Positions 25,381-34,319 are shown, numbered from the stretch's first letter. The stretch: DNA of 64,000 bases from Candidatus Sphingomonas phytovorans (GCA_029202385.1 CP119314.1:4887001-4951000); one strand, 5' to 3'. Made by a program: numbers and translations. Notes: generated by a model not told the origin, from the letters alone.

Positions 25381-26526
25381 TCAGGCGCGGACGGCGTCCC
25401 GTCGGGCCAGGTCGCGCATCAGCACCGCGATGCCATAGGTCCAGGGCGGCGCATCCTCGCAATGGCATACCCTGTTGGTCAGCGTGCCGAGCCTCGGCGT
25501 CGACACCGTCACGGTATCGCCGGCCTTGTGGGTGAAACCGCGCCCCGGCTCGCCGCGATCGTCGCCCGGCGCGAACATGGTGCCGAGAAACAGCGCGAAG
25601 CCGTCGGGATATTGGTGGCTCTTGCCGATCGTCTGGCCGACCAGGTCAATCGGGTCGCGGCTGATCAGCCGCATGTTCGACCTGCCTTCCAGCCGGTATT
25701 TGTCCTCGCCTTCGATCAGCAGCGAGACCTCGGCGGTTCGGATATCGTCCATGGTGAACCGGTCGTCGAACAGGCGGATGAACGGTCCCAGCGCGCAAGA
25801 GGCGTTATTGTCCTTCGCCTTGCCCAGCAGCAGCGCGCTGCGCCCCTCGATGTCGCGAAGGTTCACGTCGTTGCCCAGGGTCGCGCCGCGCGCATTGCCG
25901 GCTGAATCGGCGATGATCACCACCTCGGGCTCGGGATTGTTCCAGTGCGAATCGCTGCGGATGCCGACCCACGCGCCCGATCCGACCGCCGAGAGCACTG
26001 GCGCCTTGGTGAAGATCTCGGCGTCCGGCCCGATCGCGACCTCCAGATATTGCGACCAGGCGCCGCTCGCGATCAGCATGTCCTTGAGGTTCATCGCCTC
26101 GGGCGATCCGGGGCGGACCGACTGGATATTCCCGCCGATCTTCTCCTGGATTTCCGCGCGGAACCGCGCCGCGCCGGCTGAATCGCCGCGCGCGCGCTCC
26201 TCGATCACCCGTTCAAGCGCCGAGACCGCGAAGGTCACGCCCGATGCCTTGATGCAGTGCAGGTCGATCGGCGCAAGCAGGCGGCCCGATCCGGCCTCGT
26301 CCCAGACGGCCCTCAGGTCGAGCGCCTCGATCGGCCCCATGGCCCGGCCGGCGGGCAGCGTGCCGCCCGGGCGTAGCATCTCAAGCAGGCCGGAAACCGT
26401 GTCAGCTTCTCCCGACAGGTCGAAGACATGCCCGTCGATGACGGAGACGGGAATCGGGCCCTGATCGCTCGCCAGTCGTCCGATCAGAGTCGCGTCCCGG
26501 CTGTCGTCTGGAAGCAGGTCGCGCAC
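25381..26526 (-). CDS. FAH-family protein, 2-keto-3-deoxy-acid dehydratase-like
   Basis: A 381-residue member of the fumarylacetoacetate hydrolase fold. The metal-site region PEPEVVIIADSAGNARGATL, GNDVNLRDIEG and the AKDNNASCALGPF segment resemble the subgroup that contains 2-keto-3-deoxy-D-arabinonate dehydratase rather than classic FAH. That enzyme makes 2-oxoglutarate semialdehyde. No signal peptide, so cytoplasmic. The GTG at 26526 has GGGGAGA upstream. It is the first gene of the operon running to 22626 and has a perfect TGTATGCA inverted pair 47 bp upstream. A role in breaking down a 2-oxo acid is likely; the substrate is inferred only. Confidence 0.87.
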   Translation of the reverse strand: MRDLLPDDSRDATLIGRLASDQGPIPVSVIDGHVFDLSGEADTVSGLLEMLRPGGTLPAGRAMGPIEALDLRAVWDEAGSGRLLAPIDLHCIKASGVTFAVSALERVIEERARGDSAGAARFRAEIQEKIGGNIQSVRPGSPEAMNLKDMLIASGAWSQYLEVAIGPDAEIFTKAPVLSAVGSGAWVGIRSDSHWNNPEPEVVIIADSAGNARGATLGNDVNLRDIEGRSALLLGKAKDNNASCALGPFIRLFDDRFTMDDIRTAEVSLLIEGEDKYRLEGRSNMRLISRDPIDLVGQTIGKSHQYPDGFALFLGTMFAPGDDRGEPGRGFTHKAGDTVTVSTPRLGTLTNRVCHCEDAPPWTYGIAVLMRDLARRDAVRA

Positions 26527-26572
26527 TCGTCATTCTCCCCGTTCCCGGGTCGCGACAGGGCGCCCGATTTGA

Positions 26573-26600
26573 TGTATGCATATCAATAATCTTGCATACA
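26573..26600. promoter_or_regulatory. GntR operator, perfect inverted pair
   Basis: TGTATGCA (26573-26580) and TGCATACA (26593-26600) form a perfect inverted repeat with a 12-base AT-rich spacer, 47 bp before the FAH-family GTG. This is the best copy of the motif in the cluster. Confidence 0.75.
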
Positions 26601-26712
26601 GACAACGGGGTATTGCCGGATTTCTACCCCGGCCAGGGGTGTGACGCTACAGGAGTGACGAATGCCCCATCATGAGTCGAGGGAGGGCACGCGATGGCCC
26701 GTCACCTGTCGC

Positions 26713-26815
26713 CTTCCCCGGCGAAGGCCGGGGGCCGGTTGGGAAGGCTGATGTAACGACACGTAACGCCAATTATCATCGCCCCCCGACTTGACCCCGG
26801 CCTTCGCCGGGGAAG
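26713..26815. repeat. inverted pair of REP-like palindromes
   Basis: A 21-bp sequence at 26713-26733 (CTTCCCCGGCGAAGG followed by CCGGGG) recurs exactly inverted at 26795-26815. Each copy contains its own short hairpin (CCCCGGC / GCCGGGG). The pair is spaced by about 60 bases and lies in the 340-base gap between the FAH-family gene and the GntR gene. Such CCCCGGC-CTTC-GCCGGGG palindromes are, as I recall, dispersed widely in sphingomonad genomes. The rest of the gap holds the operator at 26573-26600; I see no gene in it. Confidence 0.7.
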
Positions 26816-26867
26816 CAATATTCCCTCGATCGAAACTTGTCCTTACGCGATGACGTTCGACCCCGCC

Positions 26868-27638
26868 TTAACCGACCACGCCCGCATAGATCTCGGCGCG
26901 GCGATTGGCGCGCTCGCGGGCCTCGTTCTTCTTCATGCTCTCGACGCCCTTGGCGAAGTGGCTTTCGAGCAGCTGCTTGAGCAGCTTCTCGTCGCGTGCC
27001 TGGATCGCGGCGTTGATCTCGCAATGCTCGGCGAACGCCTCGGCCCAGCGGTCATGGTCGAGCGTGGTGACGTGCCGGGCGCGTTCGGCGCGCGGCAGCA
27101 GCAGGCGCCAGGCGAGCATCAGCGACGGGCTCTCGGCCGCCTGAACGATATGCTCGTGGATCAGGCGGTTCGCCTCGAGATAGCTCAGCCTGTCCGATTT
27201 CTCGAAATAGGCGGCCAGGTCGGCCTGCAGCTCGTCGAGGATCTCGATCTGCTCGGGCGTCATCCGGCGGCAGGCGAGCTGCCCGGCGAGCCCTTCGAGC
27301 ACGCCGAGCACAGTGAAGACGTCAGCCGCCTCCGACTTGTCCGGCACGCTGACCACGACGCTGCGGTTCGGCAGCAGGTCGATCAGTCCTTCGGCCGCCA
27401 ATGTGCGAAAGGCCTCGCGGATCGGCGTGCGGGACATGCCGAGCGCCTCGCTCAGCGCGACTTCGCGCAGGCGTTCGCCCGGCGGCAGCTCGCCGAGCAG
27501 AATCATCTTCCGAATTGTCTTTACCGCATCAAGTCGAAGCCTGCCTTTGCGGGGTCCTGCACTGGCGCCGTTCTTTAATGGAGCCTTGCTCCGCACGGTC
27601 TTGGTCTTGGTGCCAGTTTTTGCAGTTCGGCTCATCAT
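26868..27638 (-). CDS. GntR family regulator (FCD domain)
   Basis: A 256-residue GntR-type regulator. A basic N-terminal tail (about 1-32) precedes the winged helix (about 35-100: LPPGERLREVALSEALGMSR, TPIREAFRTLAAEGLID), then the helical FCD ligand/metal domain (about 105-235) with a plausible metal-ligand set in NRLIHEHIVQAAES and EHCEINAAIQARDE. FCD regulators usually sense carboxylic acids. It lies between the two halves of the catabolic cluster and is the probable owner of the TGTATGCA operators found in front of all units. The ATG at 27638 (or 27635) is chosen; an upstream TTG extension is possible. A variant TTGCATGCAA site lies upstream, suggesting autoregulation. Confidence 0.9.
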   Translation of the reverse strand: MMSRTAKTGTKTKTVRSKAPLKNGASAGPRKGRLRLDAVKTIRKMILLGELPPGERLREVALSEALGMSRTPIREAFRTLAAEGLIDLLPNRSVVVSVPDKSEAADVFTVLGVLEGLAGQLACRRMTPEQIEILDELQADLAAYFEKSDRLSYLEANRLIHEHIVQAAESPSLMLAWRLLLPRAERARHVTTLDHDRWAEAFAEHCEINAAIQARDEKLLKQLLESHFAKGVESMKKNEARERANRRAEIYAGVVG

Positions 27639-27840
27639 CTCAGCGCCCAATTGTGATTTTTTGGAGGTTAACGTCGTGAGACAGCGTTTACCTAAAGGTC
27701 CGAAGGGGACTTATCAAGCTGGCGCGCCCGGCCACGGCCCGGGTTTCCCGATCGCCTCGCATCGACCATATCCGTATCCCGCATCCCCGCCATGTTTCGG
27801 TCCGACGAATAACCTAATCTGTTCAGCGGGCTAATGCAAT

Positions 27841-27880
27841 TTGCATGCAAGTTATACGATATCCTATATGTTACATGCAA
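27841..27880. promoter_or_regulatory. GntR-type operator region upstream of its own gene
   Basis: TTGCATGCAA (27841-27850, a perfect palindrome) and TTACATGCAA (27871-27880) lie 20 bases apart in an AT-rich stretch about 200 bp upstream of the GntR start. They are degenerate relatives of the TGTATGCA sites. The rest of the gap 27651-28099 holds a repeat at 27962-28033 and no gene that I can support. Confidence 0.5.
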
Positions 27881-27961
27881 TATTGAGGAGAAGGCCGGGT
27901 ACACCGTGATCGCATCATGCTGAATGGATGGTGATGGATGAACCGGTCGGATTCACCATAG

Positions 27962-28033
27962 CCGTTCGTGCTGAGTAGGGACTGAGTAGGCGAAGCCGCT
28001 TCGACAGGCCCGGCGGCTGCTCGCGATGAACGG
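27962..28033. repeat. intergenic imperfect palindromic repeat
   Basis: CCGTTCGTGCTGAG at the left end pairs imperfectly with CTCGCGATGAACGG at the right, with an inner hairpin CGAAG-CCG-CTTCG (27991-28003) followed by ACAGGCC. The sequence style (CGTTCGTGCTGAG, CTTCGACAGGC) resembles dispersed intergenic elements I know from sphingomonads. It also contains the direct repeat CTGAGTAG twice. Confidence 0.5.
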
Positions 28034-28099
28034 ATATGGCGAGTCCCCCGGAAGAAGGGGAGGCCGCCGCGCCACCCCTTCTCCGTGATGGCTTTTCCC

Positions 28100-29032
28100 T
28101 TATTGATTGCGCGATTTCATCATCTCGGCGAGTTCGGCGCGGGACATCTTCATCTGGTCGGGATGGTCTTCGGTCCATTTGAGGAAGGCCGCGTTGATGT
28201 TCGGTGTCCAGCGCTGATCGATCTCGCCCGGCGTGAAGCGCTGCTCGCGCAGCATCTGATGGCCGAAGGCATCGCGCATCGCGATATACTCGGCGCCCTT
28301 CACCACCGTCTCGGCCATGATCGCGGGGATGAACACGACGCCTTCGCGCTTCGCCAGGATCAGGTCGCCCGGCAGCACCGTCGCGCGGCCGATGCGGATC
28401 GGCCCGTTGATCCGGAACATCTCCATCTCGCGGATGGCCGAGGGGTCGTATCCGCGGGTGAAGGCGTTGAACCCGTCGATCTCGGCAAGGCCCGCCACGT
28501 CGCGCACGCCGGCATCGAACACCACGCCGGTCTTCGACTTGGCGTAGATCGAATTGCCGAGATTGTCGCCGATCAGCGTGCCGTCGATGATCTTGCCATA
28601 GCCATCGCCGACATAGACGTCGCCGACCTGCAGCATGTCGATCGGCCAGCTGTTATGGCCACCGGAGCGCTTCTCTTTCGCGCCCAGCGCGCTGATCGCC
28701 TTGTTCATGTCGGGGCGCAGCGGAAGATACTGGACGGTCAGTGCCCGGCCGACGAACGGCCGGTCGTTATGGACCATCTGGAATCCGCCCTCGAACTGGT
28801 TGTTGTACCCGGCCTGGCGCAGGATGCCCCAAGCCTCCTCGGTGTTGACGTCGAGCAGGCGCTTCAGGATCGCATCAGGCACCCTGGGCCTTCCGTCGGG
28901 GAAGCGCTCCCCGGTCCAGTCGGCCGTGTAGAACAGGATATCCTCCCTGGTCGCCTGGATCTGCGCATGGGCGGGTGCGGTCATGGCGACGGCTGACGCG
29001 CCCAGGGCCATGGCCAATAGAAGCTTTCTCAC
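28100..29032 (-). CDS. RraA-family protein with signal peptide
   Basis: A 310-residue protein with a clear signal peptide (VRKLLLAMALGASAVAMTAP, cleavage after AHA) followed by an RraA-type domain. The family core is visible in VGDVYVGDGYGKIIDG, GDNLGNSIYAKSKTGVVFD and AGVRDVAGL, whose Arg-Asp pair corresponds to the catalytic/substrate residues of 4-hydroxy-4-methyl-2-oxoglutarate aldolase. Usual RraA enzymes have about 160-230 residues and are cytoplasmic; extra N-terminal (about 80 residues) and C-terminal sequence and the export signal are unusual. The GTG at 29032 has GGGAGAG upstream. It is divergent from the TonB receptor, and a TGCATACA site lies upstream. A periplasmic lyase acting on the cluster's substrate is inferred. 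Confidence 0.86.
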   Translation of the reverse strand: MRKLLLAMALGASAVAMTAPAHAQIQATREDILFYTADWTGERFPDGRPRVPDAILKRLLDVNTEEAWGILRQAGYNNQFEGGFQMVHNDRPFVGRALTVQYLPLRPDMNKAISALGAKEKRSGGHNSWPIDMLQVGDVYVGDGYGKIIDGTLIGDNLGNSIYAKSKTGVVFDAGVRDVAGLAEIDGFNAFTRGYDPSAIREMEMFRINGPIRIGRATVLPGDLILAKREGVVFIPAIMAETVVKGAEYIAMRDAFGHQMLREQRFTPGEIDQRWTPNINAAFLKWTEDHPDQMKMSRAELAEMMKSRNQ

Positions 29033-29186
29033 TGCATCTCTCCCTTTGTTCTGTTGTCGATATCGCATCCGCGCGGCCGGGGTCGTCGCCCGGAATAGTG
29101 GCGGGCCATGCATTGTCTGCTGTGTCGTTCCCCCCTTGCTTGGGCCCCGGAAGGATGGTCGAGCCGGCCGGCGCCGCTCGTCAAAA

Positions 29187-29197
29187 TTTGCATACAA
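29187..29197. promoter_or_regulatory. GntR operator half near RraA promoter
   Basis: TTTGCATACAA contains a perfect TGCATACA (29189-29196), 155 bp upstream of the RraA-family GTG in an AT-rich stretch. It is one of the recurring sites of the cluster. Confidence 0.6.
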
Positions 29198-29555
29198 TTA
29201 TTGTCATTTCAATACATTTACTCCTGATCTGCTGCAGGTGCCGGCAGGTGCAGGGGTGCGACAAGTTGCCGAAACCGGCCGTGCGTCGCTGCGTGCATGA
29301 CGGCACCATGTATCCGGTATTTGTGCCCGTCTGCATGGCGCGAAGGCGTGACTCCCGCTGAATGAAAAAGGGAAGAAGATGCGGATTAAGTGCACGTAGA
29401 AAATGGGGAAAATCGCGAATCATGACATGCCGGCAGCTTGCCTGAAGCTGTAGCTCGTGCCGCACGGATCGGCCGGGACTGATGTTCGCCCGACGGTCGT
29501 ATTTCCTGCATCGCAACGCAGCATGAAATATCATCTTGTATTCAATGAATAGAAT

Positions 29556-29571
29556 TGTATCCAAACATACT
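29556..29571. promoter_or_regulatory. degenerate GntR-type site before TonB receptor
   Basis: TTGTATCCAAACATAC is a short inverted repeat (GTAT / ATAC) whose left half TGTATCCA differs from TGTATGCA at one base. It lies about 280 bp before the receptor start. Confidence 0.45.
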
Positions 29572-29848
29572 GTCGTTCGGACTCGGGCGACAGGCGGGCG
29601 GCGGGAAGCCGGTGTCAGCAACGTCAACGGCAAAAGCCGCGGCGATAAAAAGGGGAGAATGCCTTGATCGGATTCGCATCGCGATCCGTTGCCGGAACCT
29701 CGTGTCCGCTTGCCGGGAATCCGGGAACCGCGGCGCTGCGCCGCTCGGCCACGACATCTTCCCGCCGCTCTTCCTGCCGCGCCGCGCTGCGCCGGATCAT
29801 CCCGATCGCGTCATCGACCCACAAGAACCAACCGGGGGAGAAGATATT

Positions 29849-32800
29849 GTGACCAAGCTGTTGCCTACGCTCAGGCTGAGCGGTTCGACGATCGCCGTTG
29901 CGGCGATGTTTGCCTTCGCATCGGCAGCGCAGGCGCAGGACACGCAGAGGGCGCCCGACACGACTGCCCAGGCTGCTCAGGTGCCCGCGTCCGCCGGCTC
30001 CGGCCAGGATCTGCCGCCCGAGGATTCGGCCAGTCCCGGCGAGGATATCGTGGTCACCGGCTCGGCGATCCGCGGCGTGGCGCCGGTCGGGTCGAACCTG
30101 GTGTCGGTCGGGCAGGAAGCCCTGATCAAGACCGCCGCGATCTCGACGAGCGAGCTGGTCAACACGGTTCCGGCGATCACCACCGCCGGCTCGACCCCGC
30201 AGGCACAGAGTTCCTATTCCTATTACGCGCCGCAGATCCACAGCCTGGCGGGCAGCGGCAGCAACACCACGCTTGCGCTGATCGACGGGCTGCGCATGCC
30301 GGGCGGCGGCCTGCAATATGCCCAGACCGATCCCAACATCATCCCGACCCCGGCCCTGCAGCGGGTCGAGGTGCTCGCTGACGGCGCCTCCTCGATCTAC
30401 GGCTCGGACGCGGTCGCCGGCGTGGTCAATTTCATCACCCGCAAGACCTTCGAGGGGCTGACGGTCAACGGCCGCGTCGGTTTCGCCGACAGCTATCGCA
30501 GCTACGATCTCAACGGCATCTGGGGCACCAAATGGGATAGCGGCGGCGTCTATATTGCCGGGCAGTTCCTGAAGCAGCAGGAGATCACCAGCGACAAAAG
30601 GCTGTTCCTCAGCCGCGGTGATTATCGCGACATCGGCGGCAGCAACACCAACACCTATAATTGCTCGCCCGCCACGGTGCGCGGCAGCTCATCGGCGACG
30701 GTGATCTACCCCGGCGCCGACGCCACGACCACGCTGCCGAACAACCAGGCGCTGAACGGCATGTGCAACACGTCGCTCTACGGCAGCGCCGTGCCGGGCG
30801 TGCAGCGCGAAGGCGTGCTCGTCGTGGTCAACCAGGAACTGGGCGACCGGATCAGCTTCACCGGCAAGTTCGTATTCAACCACCTGCAGCATTTCTCGAC
30901 CGGGACACCGGGCACCCTGTCGAACGCGCAGACCTATGGCGCGGGGTCGGGCAAGGGAACGCAGATCAACCCCTTCTTCCGCGCCCCGCCGGGCAGCGGT
31001 TTCACCCAGGAACTGGTCAACTGGCTCGCCCTCACTCCTACCGGGGATTATGGCACCAACAACTACCAGAACACCACTTTCTACACGACGGGCGTGATCG
31101 ATTATAAGGTCACCGACAAATGGTCGATCACGGCCAGCGGCGCGCTGGCCCGGTCGAACAGCTACCAGCGCGGCAAGAACACCTTCTGCAGCACCTGCGC
31201 GACGCTGGCGCTCAACGGATCGCCGGCGCTGAACGGCACGATAACCAGCGTTCTGCCGGCGCCGGGCCAGACGGGGACGGTCAGCCAGGCGCTGACCACG
31301 TCCAATGCGCTCGACGTGTGGAACGGCCTCGGCACCAATCGCACCGCGGCGTCGGTGTGGCAGTATCTCTATTCGAACAACACCAACAACGAACACCAGA
31401 ACAACATGTACCAGCTCAAGCTGGAGGCGCAGGGCGAATTGTTCGATCTGCCGGGCGGCGCCGTGCGCATGGCCGTGGGCGGGGAATATATGCACGTCAC
31501 GCAGGACGTGTACGGCCTCAATCCGAACAGTACCGGCACCGGCTATACCAATTTCATCATGAACCTGGGGCCGCGCCGGGTGAAGTCGGGCTATGTCGAG
31601 CTCTACGTGCCGGTGGTCGGGGAGGATATGGAGGTCCCGCTGGTCAGGAAGTTCGACCTGAGCATTTCCGGCCGTATCGACCATTATAGCGACTTCGGAT
31701 CGACGACGAACCCGAAGGTCGCGGCCAACTGGCAGATCAACGACTGGATCAAGGTCCGCGGCAACTGGGCCGAATCCTTCGTGGCGCCGCCGCTCAACCA
31801 GATCGGCGACGCGCGCCAGGGCTATCTGCGCGGCGCGACCGGCACCGGCGCCAGCGCCGTGCTCGACGTGCCGGTCGCCGCCTATCCCGAGGTGAAGCAG
31901 CTCCCGGGATGCGAGACGGCGACGGTCACCTGCCGAGTCGGTGCCAATACCGGGCGCGAAGGGCTCGACCGCTCCCTCGGCGCCGGCTTTGCCGGTGTCG
32001 TGCCGCAAACCGGGAGCAGCTGGTCGGTCGGTGTCGATCTGACGCCCGACTTCATTCCCGGCTTCACCGCGAACGTCACTTATTGGGCGAATGTGTTCAA
32101 GGGCGGCGTCGCCTCGCCGGCGCAGCCGCTGATCATCAACTCGGCGGCGTTGCACGATCGTCTCACCATCTGCCCGACGAGCTGCACCGCCGAGCAGATC
32201 CGCACCTTCACCAATGTGGCGAACGGCGCGACGACGGCGGCGACCCTGCCGTCGACGGTGTATTTCCTCATCAACCGCGATGTCGGCAACGTGCTCAATC
32301 TCAATGTCCAGGGCATCGATGCCCAGTTCCAGTATCGCGTGCCGACATCGGGCGCCGGCATCTTCACCGTTGGCGGGTCGATCACCTATTTCACGCGCTT
32401 CATGCAGGACTTCGGCGATCAGCCGTTCAGCATCCTCAACACCTCGGGTTATAATTCGCAGTTCCCGTCGATCCAGACCAAGGGGCGCGGGCAACTCGGC
32501 TGGGAGAAGGATGCCTTCTCGCTCGATTTCTTCGCGAACTACACCGGCGCCTATCGCAACTGGATCCAGACATCGGTCAAGCCGGTGACGCTCGGCCCCA
32601 ACGGCAACCCGACCGGGGGCGGCGACCGGGTGAAGCCCGACCTGACGATCGACCTGCACGCTGCCTACAACTTCAAGGGCAGCTTCATGAACGGCAGCCA
32701 GGTCTATATCGACGTGAAGAACCTCTTCGATCGCGACCCGCCTTTCTACAACGGCAACACCACCGGGGCCGGGGGTGTCGGCGCCTGGGGTTTCAACGGA

Positions 32801-32857
32801 TTCACCTCGAACCTGCTCGGCCGCCTCGTCTCGGTCGGCTTCCGGGCGAACTTCTGA
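29849..32857 (+). CDS. TonB-dependent receptor, large
   Basis: A 1002-residue outer-membrane receptor. Signal peptide ending near AAQAQ (about residue 30), a disordered linker, the plug start GEDIVVTGSAIRGVAPVGSN, plug motifs LALIDGLRMPGGG and VEVLADGASSIYGSDAVAGV, and a long beta-barrel with Asn/Thr-rich loops ending LLGRLVSVGFRANF. The YGSDAVAGVVNFI motif is typical of the large oligosaccharide/aromatic-type receptors in sphingomonads. The start is a GTG at 29849 with GGGGGAGAAG 5 bases upstream; the open frame to 29555 lacks a signal peptide start. It is followed after 46 bases by the exported HpcH/HpaI gene, so both are probably one operon. Confidence 0.93.
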   Translation: MTKLLPTLRLSGSTIAVAAMFAFASAAQAQDTQRAPDTTAQAAQVPASAGSGQDLPPEDSASPGEDIVVTGSAIRGVAPVGSNLVSVGQEALIKTAAISTSELVNTVPAITTAGSTPQAQSSYSYYAPQIHSLAGSGSNTTLALIDGLRMPGGGLQYAQTDPNIIPTPALQRVEVLADGASSIYGSDAVAGVVNFITRKTFEGLTVNGRVGFADSYRSYDLNGIWGTKWDSGGVYIAGQFLKQQEITSDKRLFLSRGDYRDIGGSNTNTYNCSPATVRGSSSATVIYPGADATTTLPNNQALNGMCNTSLYGSAVPGVQREGVLVVVNQELGDRISFTGKFVFNHLQHFSTGTPGTLSNAQTYGAGSGKGTQINPFFRAPPGSGFTQELVNWLALTPTGDYGTNNYQNTTFYTTGVIDYKVTDKWSITASGALARSNSYQRGKNTFCSTCATLALNGSPALNGTITSVLPAPGQTGTVSQALTTSNALDVWNGLGTNRTAASVWQYLYSNNTNNEHQNNMYQLKLEAQGELFDLPGGAVRMAVGGEYMHVTQDVYGLNPNSTGTGYTNFIMNLGPRRVKSGYVELYVPVVGEDMEVPLVRKFDLSISGRIDHYSDFGSTTNPKVAANWQINDWIKVRGNWAESFVAPPLNQIGDARQGYLRGATGTGASAVLDVPVAAYPEVKQLPGCETATVTCRVGANTGREGLDRSLGAGFAGVVPQTGSSWSVGVDLTPDFIPGFTANVTYWANVFKGGVASPAQPLIINSAALHDRLTICPTSCTAEQIRTFTNVANGATTAATLPSTVYFLINRDVGNVLNLNVQGIDAQFQYRVPTSGAGIFTVGGSITYFTRFMQDFGDQPFSILNTSGYNSQFPSIQTKGRGQLGWEKDAFSLDFFANYTGAYRNWIQTSVKPVTLGPNGNPTGGGDRVKPDLTIDLHAAYNFKGSFMNGSQVYIDVKNLFDRDPPFYNGNTTGAGGVGAWGFNGFTSNLLGRLVSVGFRANF

Positions 32858-32903
32858 CGAGCCGAATCCACGTCATGACCTGAAACCGAAAAGGGGATAG
32901 CTG

Positions 32904-34013
32904 ATGGATATCAACAAGCGCGAATTGCTGGTGGCCGGTGCGGTCGTCGGCGCCGGCCTCGCCGCGACCCGGGCCGTGGCGCAGGGCCGTGCCGCCCGTC
33001 CGGTCAATAGCGGCAGGCAGCCGTCGTCGGTCGACATGACCTACAAGCCGCGCCGCCTGAACAAGTGCATCGAGCTGTGGGAGGACGGGCAGCCGATCTA
33101 CTATACCGGCTCAGGCGTCGGCCCGAACGTCGATCCGTACGAACAGGGCAGGAAGATGTGCAAGACCTGGGCGGACGCGATCAGCTATGAAATGGAGCAT
33201 GGCTGTTTCGACCTGAAGGAACTGCGCGAGTTCATGCGTGGCCTGAAGGACGGCGGCGGCACGAAATCCGGCCACCGTTTCCCTACCGTGTTCGTCTCGC
33301 CCCCGGTCATCGGCCTCGATGAGGCTTATGCCCGTGCCAACACCTGGGTGATCGAGCAGCTTCTCTGCGCCGGCGTGATGGGCATCCATATCTGCCACGC
33401 GCGCGATCCGAGGGCGATCGAGACCTATATGCATATGGGCGCGCGCTACCCGTTCCCCGATTTCCCTAATACGCCGAAGGTCAGGATGCGGGGCCTGCGC
33501 GGCAACAGCGCCAGCTATGCCGCCGATATCTGGGGCGTGTCGGGCGGCACCTATCAGCACGTTGCCGATCTCTGGCCGCTCAACCCGCGCGGCGAGATCA
33601 TCTTCGGGGTGAAGATCGAGGACACCTATGCGGACGAGACCGTCGCCCAGACTCTCGCCATCCCGGGCATGGCGATGGCCGAGTGGGGGCCGGGCGACCA
33701 TAATCTCTGGCTGAACGGCTATCACGGCGTGGAGGATGGCGGCCCGTCCGGCCATCCGGTGGTCCGCGATGCCGCCGGCAAGGTGATCGAGGATGTCTCC
33801 GCCCTGCCCAATATGGAGGCGGTCCGCGCCAGGGTGCTGGCCGAGTGCAAGAAGAACAAGGTCATGTTCCTCAATGCCGCGGAGACCGAGCCGGGCCACA
33901 ACAATGTGGTCCAGCAGATCAGGGACGGCTGCATGGTCGTCGCGGCTGGGCAGGGTGGCGAGGACGTCGCGATCATGGGTCGCGAATTCACCAAGCGGAA
34001 AATGCCGGTCTGA
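32904..34013 (+). CDS. HpcH/HpaI aldolase family protein with export signal
   Basis: A 369-residue protein. The N-terminus (MDINKRELLVAGAVVGAGLA...AVAQ) is a signal peptide with a Lys-Arg pair before the hydrophobic stretch, similar to a variant Tat signal. The rest is a class II HpcH/HpaI-type aldolase barrel: ICHARDP, FGVKIEDTYADETVAQTLAI with the metal-ligand Glu, and AEWGPGDHNLW matching GPxDL in HpaI. Known relatives cleave 4-hydroxy-2-oxo acids in the cytoplasm and have about 250-270 residues; this one is longer and exported. AAAAGGGGATAG precedes the ATG. It lies directly after the TonB receptor gene and probably acts in the periplasm. Confidence 0.85.
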   Translation: MDINKRELLVAGAVVGAGLAATRAVAQGRAARPVNSGRQPSSVDMTYKPRRLNKCIELWEDGQPIYYTGSGVGPNVDPYEQGRKMCKTWADAISYEMEHGCFDLKELREFMRGLKDGGGTKSGHRFPTVFVSPPVIGLDEAYARANTWVIEQLLCAGVMGIHICHARDPRAIETYMHMGARYPFPDFPNTPKVRMRGLRGNSASYAADIWGVSGGTYQHVADLWPLNPRGEIIFGVKIEDTYADETVAQTLAIPGMAMAEWGPGDHNLWLNGYHGVEDGGPSGHPVVRDAAGKVIEDVSALPNMEAVRARVLAECKKNKVMFLNAAETEPGHNNVVQQIRDGCMVVAAGQGGEDVAIMGREFTKRKMPV

Positions 34014-34107
34014 ATCGATCTCATGGGGCCGCCCGTGCCGGGCGCCCCGCCTCGTCGGTCCGGCCGCCGCGTCGACGAATCTGTTGACAATCTCGGGCAC
34101 GCAGAAG

Positions 34108-34136
34108 ATGCATGCACGCAGGATTTTTTGTATGCA
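34108..34136. promoter_or_regulatory. GntR operator before beta-propeller gene
   Basis: ATGCATGCA (34108-34116) and a perfect TGTATGCA (34129-34136) lie in the 306-base gap before the beta-propeller gene, 184 bp upstream of its start. The rest of the gap shows no gene. Confidence 0.55.
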
Positions 34137-34319
34137 GTATTGGTGGGGCAGCACGGTGGAAGCCGGGCTTCCTCCGCCGGCACACAGGATATCCGCCACC
34201 GATCACGAGGTCAAAAATGGCCCGCACCTATCGATAGAGGATCGACCGTGACGCGTCGCCCGCCACGGCCGCGATCCTCCTTCAGCCCAAGAACGATCGA
34301 ATACCCCCAGGAGAGAGAA

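Larger units (their letters stand above)
29033..29848. other. 816-base divergent intergenic region
   Basis: The gap between the RraA-family gene and the TonB receptor. It contains GntR-type sites at 29187-29197 and 29556-29571. The stretch 29198-29555 is AT-richer than its surroundings and shows only short open frames without convincing codon use. The stretch 29572-29848 has an open frame leading into the receptor but no start or ribosome-binding site that I trust, so it is read as a leader. No RNA gene was recognised. Confidence 0.5.

Noticed and set aside
29181..29633. Minus-strand open frame of 150 codons in the intergenic region
   Set aside because: No ribosome-binding site, no recognisable domain, odd residue mix; it overlaps two regulator-type sites.
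29555..29848. N-terminal extension of the TonB receptor
   Set aside because: It would place the signal peptide about 100 residues inside the protein; the GTG at 29849 has a strong ribosome-binding site.
30689..32659. Minus-strand open frame opposite the large TonB receptor
   Set aside because: Antisense shadow of a clear beta-barrel protein.
32904..33000. Classic twin-arginine signal on the HpcH/HpaI protein
   Set aside because: The pair is Lys-Arg, not Arg-Arg, so only a variant Tat or a Sec signal can be proposed.
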